Origin: Deltaproteobacteria bacterium
Lineage (GTDB): Bacteria; Myxococcota_A; UBA796; SXON01
Assembly (NCBI GenBank): GCA_947484175.1
Contig: CANKOI010000003.1
Coordinates: forward strand, 1 to 64,000
Direction: 5' to 3'
Length of the DNA stretch: 64,000 nucleotides
Part shown: positions 16,205 to 25,695 of the stretch, one piece after another
How the letters are laid out: each line of letters begins with the position of its first letter
Position numbering within the stretch: the stretch's first letter is position 1
Position numbers and translations under genes: made by a program
The notes under the pieces: model-generated
What the model saw: only the letters and a program-made list of their open reading frames with translations
Databases searched by the model: none
Told to the model about the DNA's origin: nothing

Positions 16205-18169
16205 ATGCGTCGATCTCTGGCCGTCGGGGCCCTTCTCTCTCTCGCTGCAGGCTGTACGTGGATCGACGACGCGCAACGTGAGGCGCGCCGTGGGCAGGTA
16301 GACGACGACGGCGACGGAGTGATCGCCTCTAAGGACTGCGACGACGGGAACCCGAGCATCTCCACCGCCGAGCCCGAGGTGTGGTACGACGGGGTGGATA
16401 GCGATTGCGCCGGCGACGACGACTACGATCAGGACGCGGATGGCTACGTTCCCAAGGAGTTCGTCGGCCTCACCACGCTGAAGGTGAAGAACTCGGGCAC
16501 CCTCCCGGGCGGCGACTGCGACGACCGGGAGGCCACCGTCTCGCCGAAGGAGAAGGACATCGCCTACGACGGCGTAGACCGCTCCTGCGACGGCGGCGAT
16601 GACTACGATCAGGACGGCGATGGCTACGTACCCGACGAGTATGTCGGGCTGGCCACGAAGTATGTGGGCACCAGCGGGCTCCTGCCGGGGGGTGACTGCG
16701 ACGATGGAAATAGCGCGGTGAACCCCGCCGGAGTTGACACCCCGTACAACGGGCTGGACTCGGACTGCGGCGGCAACAACGACTACGACGACGATGGCGA
16801 CGGCTACGTGCCCGACGATTACGTCGGGGTGGCCGGCGGTCTTCCGGGCGACGATTGTGATGACGCCGACCCGGGCGTGCACCCCGGCGCCGCCGAGATC
16901 TACTACAACGGGGTCGATGACGCCTGCGATGGGGGCGACGACTTCGATCAGGACACGGACGGCTACGTGCGTTCGGGAGACGTGGGTCGGGGTACGGAGG
17001 GCGTGGCCGACTCCGGTGCGCTCCCGGGGGGCGACTGCGACGACACCAACGAGGTGGCGCGCCCCTATGCCAACGAGCAGTACGGCGACGCCTTGGATGG
17101 CGACTGCGATGGCGGGCGCGACAGCCTGCAGCTCAACGCGGTTGAGGGCTTCGTGTTCACGGATGCCCACACGCCCGTTTTCGTAGAGGCTCGCGACCGC
17201 GTGTACCTGTCGGTGGCCGCTGCCGACGTCGTCACGCCGACGAACCACTGGTACGCGAGCGGCTTCGCCATGACGTGGGATGCCGGATTCGTGGAGAACG
17301 ATCCCGACGCGGTGGGGGAGTTCCCGTGGGCCAGCTCCTCGAACCCGACCGACTTCGAGGTGGGCTACGCCCACAACTTCCGGCACGTGGACGACACGCT
17401 CTACGGCGTGATCGGCCGCCAGGGCACCCGCTTCCGGGCCCTTGCCTTCGAGTCCTACCCCTTGGGTTCGGGCACCGCCGGCCAGGCCACGGCACAGTCC
17501 AACAACACGGCCTCCGACAACTTCGATGATGCCGATCTCTTCGTGGACGACAGTGGGCGGGTTCACGGCGTTGGTTGCGATGCGGGGAGCAACGGGGTTT
17601 TCACCTACGCACGCGTCGATAGCATCGCGACGAGCACCAGCGCCGACGTGCAAGTGAACGAAGAGGCGGGTGTGGCCAGCGCCGCCGCGTGCTCCTTCAC
17701 GAACGACCAGGCGCTCCAGGTGCTGGCCGCCCGTACCGACGACTTGTACACCTACAGCTTCGACTCCGACTCGGTCTCGCCCACCTTCACGGGCGCGGCA
17801 AGCGGGTCGGGCTGGGTGGCGGCCGACATCGACACCTCCATCGACGGAACCTCGCCGCTCGAAGTGCTGGCGCTCCCCACGCAGGTGTACGTGAGCGGCA
17901 CCGGCATCTCCGCGCTGGTGGGCCAGATGGGCGACGTTCCGCTGGCCGCCGACGCCGTTCTGCTCACCGATGGCAGCTACCTGATCGCCTGGGTCAACGA
18001 CGACGGAACGGCGCGGGCCGCCATCGGCAACGATGCCGTCGGCTTCGCGTACGTGGCGTTGAGCTTCGACGACGTTGCCACGGGAATCGCGGTGTGGGCC
18101 GACGACACCAACGGGATGGTGGCCGTGACCAGCGACACGCAGGTTGCGATCGGCATCTACGACTGGTAG
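16205..18169 (+). CDS. MopE-repeat metal-binding lipoprotein
   Basis: The 654-residue protein has a classical lipoprotein signal (MRRSLAVGALLSLAAGCTW) preceded by a GGGGGAG ribosome site. Residues about 30-300 hold five to six repeats of the MopE-type putative metal-binding motif, each with a D-x-D-x-D-G loop followed by GDCDD, about ten residues and DG-D-DCDG (for example DQDGDGYVPDEYVGLATKY). These bind calcium or copper in characterised relatives. The C-terminal 340 residues are strand-rich and look like an irregular beta-propeller. It is probably outer-surface exposed. It lies 18 nt after tlyA and converges on the S41 protease. The function is unknown beyond metal binding. Confidence 0.85.
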   Translation: MRRSLAVGALLSLAAGCTWIDDAQREARRGQVDDDGDGVIASKDCDDGNPSISTAEPEVWYDGVDSDCAGDDDYDQDADGYVPKEFVGLTTLKVKNSGTLPGGDCDDREATVSPKEKDIAYDGVDRSCDGGDDYDQDGDGYVPDEYVGLATKYVGTSGLLPGGDCDDGNSAVNPAGVDTPYNGLDSDCGGNNDYDDDGDGYVPDDYVGVAGGLPGDDCDDADPGVHPGAAEIYYNGVDDACDGGDDFDQDTDGYVRSGDVGRGTEGVADSGALPGGDCDDTNEVARPYANEQYGDALDGDCDGGRDSLQLNAVEGFVFTDAHTPVFVEARDRVYLSVAAADVVTPTNHWYASGFAMTWDAGFVENDPDAVGEFPWASSSNPTDFEVGYAHNFRHVDDTLYGVIGRQGTRFRALAFESYPLGSGTAGQATAQSNNTASDNFDDADLFVDDSGRVHGVGCDAGSNGVFTYARVDSIATSTSADVQVNEEAGVASAAACSFTNDQALQVLAARTDDLYTYSFDSDSVSPTFTGAASGSGWVAADIDTSIDGTSPLEVLALPTQVYVSGTGISALVGQMGDVPLAADAVLLTDGSYLIAWVNDDGTARAAIGNDAVGFAYVALSFDDVATGIAVWADDTNGMVAVTSDTQVAIGIYDW

Positions 18170-18186
18170 TCGCCCTCAGGGGGCGA
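18170..18186. terminator. Possible bidirectional hairpin between convergent genes
   Basis: The sequence TCGCCC-TCAGG-GGGCGA forms a perfect six-pair GC-rich stem with a five-base loop. It starts directly after the stop of the MopE lipoprotein and includes the stop codon of the convergent S41 gene in its loop. There is no T tract, so intrinsic termination is only a possibility. Confidence 0.4.
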
Positions 18187-20698
18187 AGGCCACGCCATCG
18201 TCGCCCGGCGCTGAGCCTTCGCCGAAGATGTACAGCTCCTGGCGCGTGCGCAGCCCCTTCTGGTCCTCGGCGATGATCACCACACGGTTGGTTCCGACCA
18301 ACACGGGCACCGCGACTGAGAACCGCAGGCGTTTTGCAGAGGTGGCGCGGTACAGCAGTTTGTTGTCCGTCCAGTCCACGCTCGCCTCCCAGCGGCGGCG
18401 ATCCACCCGGCCGGTGCCGGCCCAGATCACGACGTGATCGAGTCCGTCGGGGTCGTTCAGCTGGACGGTGACAGTGGCGGTGCCGGGTCGTTGCTGGAGC
18501 TGGGGAGCCGTGGCGGTCACGACGGGTGCGTCGAGGCGCACGGGGGACCCGGACGTGGGGACCTGCAGCGGCCATTCTGCGAACCGACCAAAGCCGCGAG
18601 CGCGCACCTCCAGGGAGAGCGCAAGCGTTCCCGGATGGCCGATCCCGAGGGTCAGCGGCTGCTTCAGTTCGAGCGTGGATCCCGCCGCCAGCACCGCGGG
18701 TCGCTCGGCTACGGGCGCGAACTCCACCCCGGTAAGCTCTGCGAACGGGAGGCGCGCCTGGACGTCGGTCAGCGTGAGGTGGCCCCGGTTCCGAAGCGTC
18801 ACGATCACCACCCCATCCTCGAAACGGGCCACGGCGTCTAGGTCCGGCTGTTCGCCCCCCTCTACGGCGATCATCTTGTCGAGCGCGGGGGCAGACTCGC
18901 AACCATCACATTCCAACACGACCACGATGCGGTCTGCCCGATGCGCCGAGGTGGCCGCGGGGGTGTAGGCGAGGGTGGCGACGCGGCGCTCGCCGGCCGC
19001 CAGCTTGCCGAGGGGAGCGACCCGGTCGTCGAGGTCGGGATTCACGGAGCGGAGTCGGAGGGCGGCCCGGTAAAGGTCGCCGCCACGGTTCACCACCGTG
19101 AAGCTCAGCTCGGCGCGCTCGCCCGCGCGTGCTGTCGGTTGGGGGCCCATTTCGACCCCCACGTCGGGCACAGCGGGCGTGCCCGACGCGGCGCGCCAGT
19201 CCACCGACTGTGAGCGCAGACCCTCGCTGAGGCGGGCGGCCTGAAGCGCGGTGAGCGTGGGCATCAACGCCGCTGCGCTCGAGAGGGCGGTGGCCCGGTC
19301 CACACTGCTGCCTGCCGACAACAGGGAAGCGGCGAAGCTGAGGACGTCGTCGACGGCGGGATCGTCGCTCCCTCGTTCCGGGTAGAACAGCAGCGGCGTT
19401 TCAGCGGCAAGACGCTCTCGGATGCGGCTGGCGTCGGGGTACCAGAAGGGGAGCTCGCCGAGATTCACGGGGTAGAGGGCCACATCGGGTATGACCCCGA
19501 CCTCGTTGACCTGGACATCGTTAGCGAGCACGTACTCTGCCGCTGTGAGCTTGAGCTTCAGGCGGTCGGCTTCGAGCGCATGCAGCGTTTGGACGGTGCC
19601 CTTCCCGAAGCTGGTCTCTCCGACCACCAGCGCCCTTCCCAGCTGCATCAGGGCGCCTGCGAGGATTTCGGCACCCGAGGCGGTGTCGTGGTCGACCAGC
19701 ACCACCACCGGGGGCAGGGGTTCGCCGGCGTGGGGCTGGGCGTCGATGAGCTTGACGAGGCCGGGAACCTCGCCGCCCGAACGAACCTCGGTGGTCACGA
19801 TCCGGCCTCGCTGAACGAAGGTGTCCGCCGCGCGCGCGGACTGCCGGAGCGAGCCGCCCGAGTTGCCGCGCAGGTCGAGCACCAGCCCACGGTCGAGCAG
19901 TCCGTTTCCTCGAAGGTCGGCCAGCACCCGCTCGAGGTTGGTGACCGTTCGTTCGGAGAAGTGATCGATGTGCACCACGCCGATGCCGTGCGGGCCCGCT
20001 CTCCCGGTCACGTTGGGGATGTTCACCTCGGCGCGCTCCACCTCGAACACCAACACGTCGTTGATGCGCAGCACCTCGATCGTCACCTTTGAGCCCTCCG
20101 GGCCCCGGATGTGCGCCGTGGCGTCCTTGGGCACCATTCCGGCTGTCGAAATCCCGTCTACCCGGACGATGATGTCGCCGACCCGGAGTCCGGCGCGTTC
20201 TGCCGGCGTGTCGGGGTACACCTCGGTGAGCACGAGCGCGCCTTCCGCCCGCCGCAGCGTGACCCCGATGCCCGTGAGCGTTCCACTCAGCCGCTCGTCG
20301 AAGCGTTCGAGCGCCCCCCCCACGAGCACGGTGGTGTACCGATCCAGCGTTGAGAAGGCGCCGTTGAGCAGCTCCGCACGGAGGTCCACCCCTTCGTCGA
20401 GCGTGCCGGCGCCTGCGCGGGCGGCGTCCTCAAGCGCGGCGAGGGCGGCGGGAAGGTCCCCCTCGAACGAAACCGTCGTTTCACCCTCGAGGCCGCGGAT
20501 CGTCACCACCGTGCCCAGGGTGTCGATCAGGAGCGGCTCCACCCGCTCTTCGAGCCTCAACGCGGCGGCTTGGAACATCTGCGCGTGGTCGATGCGCTCA
20601 GGCCAGCGGTACTGCGCCTCGATCAGCCGCAGCGCCTCCTGGTACAGTCCCGCATCGCCCGCGAGGGCACAATGAAGCCACCACCACATCGCCGGCAA
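18176..20698 (-). CDS. S41 C-terminal processing protease with PDZ domain and long beta-rich tail
   Basis: The 840-residue product has a short signal (MPAMWWWLHCALAG). Residues about 130-215 form a PDZ domain (TPAERAGLRVGDIIVRVDG), and about 225-415 the S41 peptidase. The catalytic pair is Ser341 (DTASGAEILAG) and Lys366 (GETSFGKGTVQ), 25 residues apart as in CtpA. The usual family member ends here, but this one continues for about 425 residues in repeated beta-sandwich-like units (for example AELSFTVVNRGGDLYRAAL). It is probably a periplasmic or outer-membrane-facing protease; the tail may hold substrates or anchor it. The start lies only 26 nt from the divergent larB. Confidence 0.9.
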   Translation of the reverse strand: MPAMWWWLHCALAGDAGLYQEALRLIEAQYRWPERIDHAQMFQAAALRLEERVEPLLIDTLGTVVTIRGLEGETTVSFEGDLPAALAALEDAARAGAGTLDEGVDLRAELLNGAFSTLDRYTTVLVGGALERFDERLSGTLTGIGVTLRRAEGALVLTEVYPDTPAERAGLRVGDIIVRVDGISTAGMVPKDATAHIRGPEGSKVTIEVLRINDVLVFEVERAEVNIPNVTGRAGPHGIGVVHIDHFSERTVTNLERVLADLRGNGLLDRGLVLDLRGNSGGSLRQSARAADTFVQRGRIVTTEVRSGGEVPGLVKLIDAQPHAGEPLPPVVVLVDHDTASGAEILAGALMQLGRALVVGETSFGKGTVQTLHALEADRLKLKLTAAEYVLANDVQVNEVGVIPDVALYPVNLGELPFWYPDASRIRERLAAETPLLFYPERGSDDPAVDDVLSFAASLLSAGSSVDRATALSSAAALMPTLTALQAARLSEGLRSQSVDWRAASGTPAVPDVGVEMGPQPTARAGERAELSFTVVNRGGDLYRAALRLRSVNPDLDDRVAPLGKLAAGERRVATLAYTPAATSAHRADRIVVVLECDGCESAPALDKMIAVEGGEQPDLDAVARFEDGVVIVTLRNRGHLTLTDVQARLPFAELTGVEFAPVAERPAVLAAGSTLELKQPLTLGIGHPGTLALSLEVRARGFGRFAEWPLQVPTSGSPVRLDAPVVTATAPQLQQRPGTATVTVQLNDPDGLDHVVIWAGTGRVDRRRWEASVDWTDNKLLYRATSAKRLRFSVAVPVLVGTNRVVIIAEDQKGLRTRQELYIFGEGSAPGDDGVAFAP

Positions 20699-20724
20699 GG
20701 TATCGCGCGATTATCGCGCTCGGC

Positions 20725-21402
20725 ATGGATCGTGAGCACCGCCTTCCGCACAGCACACTCGATCTCGAGCGGGCGGGCCGCATCGGGCAGCCCGAGGTGG
20801 TGTTCGGCGAAGGGAAGTCGGCGGCCCAGGTTGCCGATGCGCTCGACGTTCTCGCGGGTGCGGCGGGTTTTGCCTTCGCCACTCGTGTAGGCTCGGAGAA
20901 GGCCGGTCTCGTGCAGGAGAGGCTCGGGGGGAGGGGCGAGTACGACGGGGTCGCCCGCGTTCTCTGGCTCGGTACGCCGCCTCCGCTGGAGGGTAGAGTC
21001 GCCGTGGTCAGCGCCGGAACGAGCGACGAGGGCGTGGCGGCAGAGGCCGAGCGAGCTCTGGAGCTCCTCGGGAACGGGGTGCTGAGGGTGCGCGACGTGG
21101 GCGTGGCCGGGCTGCATCGCGTGCTGGCCCGCGTGGAAGAGCTGCGCTCCTGCAGCGCAATTGTGGTGGTGGCGGGCATGGATGGAGCGCTGCCCTCGGT
21201 GGTGGGCGGCCTCGTGAGCTGTCCGGTCATCGCCGTTCCCACGAGCGTCGGCTACGGTGCGTCGTTCGGCGGCTTGGCCGCGCTGCTCGCGATGCTCAAC
21301 AGTTGCGCACCCGGAGTGACCGTCGTGAACATCGACAACGGCTTCGGTGGGGCCTACGCCGCCTCACGAGTGAACCGCGCGCGGGCGGCGGCCACGCCGT
21401 GA
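20725..21402 (+). CDS. larB: LarB, pyridinium-3,5-biscarboxylic acid mononucleotide synthase
   Basis: The 225-residue product has the AIR-carboxylase-like fold of LarB. The N-terminal part contains PEVVFGEGKS, and the second half has the nucleotide-binding sequences VAVVSAGTSDEGVAAEAE and VVVAGMDGALPSVVGGLV, ending with VNIDNGFGGAYAA. LarB carboxylates and hydrolyses nicotinic acid adenine dinucleotide in the first step of nickel-pincer nucleotide synthesis. It overlaps larC by GTGA. The length is a little short of typical LarB (about 245), but all motifs are present. Confidence 0.92.
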   Translation: MDREHRLPHSTLDLERAGRIGQPEVVFGEGKSAAQVADALDVLAGAAGFAFATRVGSEKAGLVQERLGGRGEYDGVARVLWLGTPPPLEGRVAVVSAGTSDEGVAAEAERALELLGNGVLRVRDVGVAGLHRVLARVEELRSCSAIVVVAGMDGALPSVVGGLVSCPVIAVPTSVGYGASFGGLAALLAMLNSCAPGVTVVNIDNGFGGAYAASRVNRARAAATP

Positions 21403-22655
21403 GGACCGCCTGGATCGACCCCGTTGGTGGTATCGCCGGCGACATGCTCGTCGGCGCGCTGATCGACGCGGGGGCCGACGTTGACCAGATGCTCGCCGAG
21501 GTGCAGAAGCTGGGGGTTCCCGGGTGGAGCGCGCGCGTGGAGCGTGTCTGGCGCGGTCCCTTCCATGCCGTTCGCTTCGTCGTGGAGCTGGAGGAAGGGG
21601 CCCCGGCTCACGATCACGACCACGCGCATGGCGGGCACGATCACGGCCACGAGCACGTTGCGGCCGGTCCGCCTGCCGAACGCTGGCGCGCGACCAGCCG
21701 CCGCTGGGTCGATATCCGGGAGCTCCTCGAAAGCTCAGGCCTCTCGCCGCGGGTCAAAGAGCGTGCGGTGGCGACGTTTGCCGCGCTGGCGATGGCGGAG
21801 GGGCGGGTTCACGGGATGGCGCCCGAGGAGGTGACCTTCCACGAGGTGGGCGCTGTCGACTCGATCGTCGATGTGGTGGCTGCGTGCGTGGCGCTGGAGC
21901 TCCTCGGAGTGGACGAGGTGGTGGTGGGCGTGCTGCCGCTCGGGGGGGGGCACACTCTCGGCGCCCACGGGTGGATTCCCCTCCCGGCTCCGGCCACGAT
22001 CGCGCTGCTCCGGGGTCTCGACGTGGAGGGCCGTGATGTGCGGGGAGAGACCGTCACCCCGACCGGGGCGGCGCTCGTCGGCGCGTTGGCGCGGTCCGGG
22101 CCGCTCCCGGCCATGCGCATCGAATGTTCCGGCGTGGGCGCCGGAACATGGGACCCTTCGGGCCACCCCAACGTGGTGCGCGTGGTGATCGGCTCCGGCT
22201 CCGCGGGCTCCCTCACGCAGGTAGCGGAGCTTCAGGCGCAGGTGGACAGCCTTCATCCGGAGCTGGTTCCGCCGCTCCTCGAAGCCCTCCTTCAGGCCGG
22301 CGCCATCGACGTTTTCGTGGCTCAGGGCGTGATGAAGAAGGGCCGTCCGGGCTGGTCGCTGAGCGTGCTCGCGCCGCCTGAGCTGCGCCTCGCGGTCGGC
22401 GATGTGCTGCTGCGCCACGGCCGCACACTGGGCTACCGCTGGCACCTCGCCGAGCGGGAAGTCTTGGCCCGAAGCTGCGAGGCGGTGGCCACGCCTTGGG
22501 GCGCCGTGAACGTGAAGCTCGGCTCCCGTGGCGGCGAGGTTTTGCACTGTGCGCCAGAATACGAGGACTGCGCAGCGATCTCGCTTAAGGCTGGTGTGCC
22601 CGTGGGCGAGGTGGTGGCTGCCGCGCTGGCCGGCTGGTTTCGGGGCCGAGGTTGA
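21399..22655 (+). CDS. larC: LarC, nickel insertase for the nickel-pincer cofactor
   Basis: I start at the GTG overlapping the larB stop (VRTAWIDPVGGIAGDMLVGA), giving 418 residues; the track's start at 21303 is in a shadow frame. The IDPVGGIAGDM opening, the His-rich Ni-binding loop (HDHDHAHGGHDHGHEH) at about 70-85 and the TPTGAALV and KKGRPGWSLSVLA blocks identify LarC (DUF111). It inserts Ni into the LarE product. In Lactobacillus it needs a programmed frameshift; here it is one continuous ORF. LarE and any Ni-pincer racemase are not in the window. Confidence 0.93.
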   Translation: MRTAWIDPVGGIAGDMLVGALIDAGADVDQMLAEVQKLGVPGWSARVERVWRGPFHAVRFVVELEEGAPAHDHDHAHGGHDHGHEHVAAGPPAERWRATSRRWVDIRELLESSGLSPRVKERAVATFAALAMAEGRVHGMAPEEVTFHEVGAVDSIVDVVAACVALELLGVDEVVVGVLPLGGGHTLGAHGWIPLPAPATIALLRGLDVEGRDVRGETVTPTGAALVGALARSGPLPAMRIECSGVGAGTWDPSGHPNVVRVVIGSGSAGSLTQVAELQAQVDSLHPELVPPLLEALLQAGAIDVFVAQGVMKKGRPGWSLSVLAPPELRLAVGDVLLRHGRTLGYRWHLAEREVLARSCEAVATPWGAVNVKLGSRGGEVLHCAPEYEDCAAISLKAGVPVGEVVAAALAGWFRGRG

Positions 22656-22669
22656 TCCATACTGCGCCG

Positions 22670-23296
22670 ATGTCCGGTCCGAGCCATGAACTGCTGAAGC
22701 TGCTTCTCGACATGGAGGTGCACGGCGTACTCACGGCCGACCCTCAGGGGAGGGTCACGTACGGGAACGCAGCCGCGCGTGCGTTGTTGGGCTACAACAA
22801 CGTGGAGTTTCCACCAGACATGCACGTCACCGACGTGTACTACCGCGCCGACGACGCGCGCCGGGTGATGCGCGCGGCGAGGGCGGAAGGCGGCTCCGCC
22901 GTGGACGCGCTGCTGCGCACGCGCTCTGGCGATCTGGTCCCCTCGCGAGTGCACGTGCGCATGCACACCTCCGCCGAAGGTACGTTCCTCGGCACGATCG
23001 GCCTGCTCATCGATCAACGGGAGCTGTTGGACCTCGACCGGCGGCTCGAGGAGGCCGCCAGCCAAGTGATAGCTGCCGAGAGAAGGGCGGCCGCGATGGA
23101 AGGTGGGGCCGAGGCGGCGAACGACCTCCGCCAGCCGATGATGGCCGCGATGGGGAACATCGAGCTCGCGATGATGGAACCCCATCTGGACGCGCGGGTG
23201 GCTAGCCGACTCGCACGCGCCTACGAACAATTGGAGCGCCTTCGAGTGCTCACGGCGCACTTCGCCACCCTCGGCGCGGGGCCCTCGATCTCCTGA
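22670..23296 (+). CDS. PAS-domain protein with degenerate histidine-kinase dimerisation stub
   Basis: The ATG at 22670 gives 208 residues; a TTG overlapping the larC stop is the alternative. Residues about 8-120 form a PAS fold (HGVLTADPQGRVTYGNAAA, then FLGTIGLLIDQRELLDLDR). A coiled linker leads to a two-helix segment resembling a DHp domain, AANDLRQPMMAAMGNIELA. There the usual phospho-accepting His of H-E-L-R-x-P is Asn. No ATPase domain follows, so it is not an active kinase as encoded. It may be a sensor or regulator that dimerises with a true kinase. It probably belongs to the larB-larC transcript. Confidence 0.75.
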   Translation: MSGPSHELLKLLLDMEVHGVLTADPQGRVTYGNAAARALLGYNNVEFPPDMHVTDVYYRADDARRVMRAARAEGGSAVDALLRTRSGDLVPSRVHVRMHTSAEGTFLGTIGLLIDQRELLDLDRRLEEAASQVIAAERRAAAMEGGAEAANDLRQPMMAAMGNIELAMMEPHLDARVASRLARAYEQLERLRVLTAHFATLGAGPSIS

Positions 23297-23393
23297 CCGG
23301 CCTTGCGCACTGCGTCGCGGTCGGCTAACCGCGGCCCGCTCTCGGCTGTCGCCGGGGGACGTCCACGCTGGACAAACGTTTCGCCCCGTGGTG

Positions 23394-23411
23394 CCCCTCA
23401 ATCCAGAGGGG
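23394..23411 (+). other. Hairpin in the rpsB leader region
   Basis: CCCCTC-AATCCA-GAGGGG can form a perfect six-pair stem 51 nt upstream of the rpsB start. The 165-nt gap before rpsB contains no ORF I believe and is the place for the operon promoter. A ribosomal-protein S2 leader is possible, but I cannot match it to a known motif. Confidence 0.35.
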
Positions 23412-23461
23412 TCGGGTGCAGACGCCGGCGGTCGCCCAACCACGAACCCCAAGGCTGCACC

Positions 23462-24244
23462 ATGTCCGTTTCTCTTCGTGATCTCCTCGACGCCGGCGTT
23501 CACTTCGGCCACCAAACCCGCCGCTGGCACCCCCGCATGAAGCCGTACATCTACGGTCAGAAGAACGGGGTCCACATCATCGACATCCAGCAGACGGCCA
23601 CCAAACTGCTCGACGCGAGCCGGTTCGTGCAGTCGCTCGCCGCCCGCGGCCAGACGATCCTCTTCGTGGGCACCAAGCGCGCCGCGCGCGACATCATCGC
23701 CGACGAGTCGAAGCGCGCGAACATGTACTACGTGAACGAGCGCTGGCTCGGCGGCACCCTGACCAACTGGGAGACCGTCAAGAAGAGCATCGACCGCCTC
23801 AACTTCCTCATCAAGTCGCGTACGGAAGGCCGGTTCGACACGCTCACCAAGAAGGAGGCGCTCACCCTGAGCCGCCAGATCGAGAAGATGGAGAAGTCGC
23901 TCGGCGGGATCAAGGACCTGAAGGGCCTTCCAGGCGCGATCTTCGTGATCGACCCGAAGAAGGAGCACATCGCCGTGGAAGAGGCCAACAAGCTGAAGAT
24001 CCCGGTGGTCGCCCTCTGCGACACCAACTGCGATCCCGACGGCATCGCGTACGTGATCCCCGGCAACGACGACGCGATCAAGTCGATCCGCCTCTTCACC
24101 TGCGCCATCGCTGACGCCGCCGCTGCCGGCGTCTCTGCAGGCCGCAGCGAAGCCGCCACCCACGCGCGCTACACCGACGACTCCGGCGATGCAGGTGGCG
24201 TCGAGATCGTCCGCCGTGGTTCCGCCCCCGAAGCCGAAGCCTAA
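23462..24244 (+). CDS. rpsB: 30S ribosomal protein S2
   Basis: The track starts this ORF at 23303, but the conserved S2 N-terminus is [20 protein letters not shown], which I take as the start (260 residues). Further hallmarks are [30 protein letters not shown] and the late [17 protein letters not shown] non-conserved acidic tail of about 30 residues follows. S2 is an essential small-subunit protein. The gene heads the conserved rpsB-tsf-pyrH-frr order. Confidence 0.98.
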   Translation: MSVSLRDLLDAGVHFGHQTRRWHPRMKPYIYGQKNGVHIIDIQQTATKLLDASRFVQSLAARGQTILFVGTKRAARDIIADESKRANMYYVNERWLGGTLTNWETVKKSIDRLNFLIKSRTEGRFDTLTKKEALTLSRQIEKMEKSLGGIKDLKGLPGAIFVIDPKKEHIAVEEANKLKIPVVALCDTNCDPDGIAYVIPGNDDAIKSIRLFTCAIADAAAAGVSAGRSEAATHARYTDDSGDAGGVEIVRRGSAPEAEA

Positions 24245-24273
24245 GCCTTCCGAAGCCGCATCAGGAGTCCCCC

Positions 24274-24924
24274 ATGGTAACGATGGAACAGATCAAAGAG
24301 CTGCGTGAGCGCACCGGCGCCGGCATTCTCGACTGCAAGAAGGCGCTTGCCGAAAACGGCGACGACGTGCAGAAGGCGATCGACTGGCTTCGGGCGAAGG
24401 GCATGGCATCGGCCGCCAAGAAGGCCGGTCGGGCCGCGGCCGAAGGCCTCGTCGAGGCATACATTCACGCGGGCGGCAAGGTCGGCGTGATGGTGGAGAT
24501 CAACTGCGAAACCGACTTCGTGGCGCTGAACGATAATTTCAAGCAGCTCGCCCGCGACCTCGCCATGCACATCGTGGCGGCTCAGCCCGAGTTCGTCCGG
24601 CGGGAGGAGGTTCCGGCCCACGCGTACGAGCGCGAGAAGCAGGTTCAGGTCGAGAAAACGATGGCCGAGGGAAAGCCTCAGGCTATCGCCGAGAAGATTG
24701 TCGTCGGCCGCATGAGCAAGTGGTACGAGGATGTCTGTCTGCTCGACCAGAAGTGGTTCAAGGACGACTCCAAGACCGTGGACCAGGTGGTCAAGGAAGT
24801 CACCGCGGTGATTGGCGAGAACGTGCAGGTGCGGCGCTTCTCCCGCTTCGTGATGGGCGAAGGCCTCGTTCGCCGGTCTGACGACTTTGCGGCGGAAGTG
24901 GCGAAGCAGGCGGGCATCGCGTAG
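24274..24924 (+). CDS. tsf: Elongation factor Ts (short form)
   Basis: The 216-residue product has the N-terminal UBA-like region (KELRERTGAGILDCKKAL), the core with EAYIHAGGKVGVMVEINCETDFVA split over two strands, and a late FSRFVMGEGL. It recycles EF-Tu from GDP to GTP form. It is shorter than the Escherichia protein (283), with the reduced coiled-coil region seen in Thermus-type EF-Ts. An AGGAG ribosome site lies upstream of the ATG. Confidence 0.97.
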   Translation: MVTMEQIKELRERTGAGILDCKKALAENGDDVQKAIDWLRAKGMASAAKKAGRAAAEGLVEAYIHAGGKVGVMVEINCETDFVALNDNFKQLARDLAMHIVAAQPEFVRREEVPAHAYEREKQVQVEKTMAEGKPQAIAEKIVVGRMSKWYEDVCLLDQKWFKDDSKTVDQVVKEVTAVIGENVQVRRFSRFVMGEGLVRRSDDFAAEVAKQAGIA

Positions 24925-24951
24925 CAGCGCGCGGCACGATAAGCCGGCGCG

Positions 24952-25695
24952 GTGTCGAACAAGCCCATCTACGCTCGTGTACTCCTCAAGATTTCCGGCG
25001 AGATGCTCGCCGGCGACATGGACTTTGGGATTGACTCCACCGTCCTCCGCCGGCTTGCGGGTGAGCTGAAGGAAGTCGCCGAGATGGGGGTCCAGATGGG
25101 ACTCGTCATCGGCGGCGGCAACATCTTCCGCGGCATCTCGGGCAGTGAAAAGGGCATGGACCGCGCGCATGCCGACTACATGGGCATGCTCGCCACCGTG
25201 ATCAACGCCCTCGCGATGCAGGACGCCTTGGAGTCTGTCGGGTGCAAAACCCGCGTGGTGAGCGCGCTGCGGATGGAGCAGGTCTGCGAGCCGTACATCC
25301 GGCGCCGGGCTGTGGCCCACCTCGCCAAGGGCCGGGTCGTGATCTTCGCGGCGGGAACAGGCAATCCGTACTTTTCCACCGACTCCGCCGCTGCCCTGCG
25401 CGCCGCGGAGATTGGCGCGGACGTGATCCTCAAGGCCACCAAGGTGGATGGGGTGTACGACAAGGACCCGAAGAAGTTCGCCGATGCGGTGCGCTTTGAG
25501 ACCATCGCGCCCATGGAGGCGTTCAAGCTGGGCCTGAAGGTGGCCGACGCCACGGCGATCGCGTTGGCGATGGAAAACAACACTCCGATGATCGTCTTCG
25601 ATCTAGGCGTCCCCGGAAACATCAAGCGGGTGGTGCTCGGCGAGCCCGTCGGCACCATCGTCATTACGCCCCGAGCGGCGGGAGGAACCCCATGA
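24952..25695 (+). CDS. pyrH: UMP kinase
   Basis: The GTG-started 247-residue amino-acid-kinase-fold protein has [12 protein letters not shown], the glycine-rich GGGNIFRG, and [15 protein letters not shown]. It phosphorylates UMP to UDP for nucleic-acid and cell-wall precursor synthesis. Size and motifs match bacterial PyrH. The last codons overlap frr by ATGA, and the gene sits 27 nt after tsf in the standard order. Confidence 0.97.
   Translation: MSNKPIYARVLLKISGEMLAGDMDFGIDSTVLRRLAGELKEVAEMGVQMGLVIGGGNIFRGISGSEKGMDRAHADYMGMLATVINALAMQDALESVGCKTRVVSALRMEQVCEPYIRRRAVAHLAKGRVVIFAAGTGNPYFSTDSAAALRAAEIGADVILKATKVDGVYDKDPKKFADAVRFETIAPMEAFKLGLKVADATAIALAMENNTPMIVFDLGVPGNIKRVVLGEPVGTIVITPRAAGGTP

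Noticed and set aside
15806-17653. 615-residue minus-strand ORF
   Set aside because: It is opposite tlyA and the MopE lipoprotein; its Val/Gly periodicity mirrors the MopE repeats.
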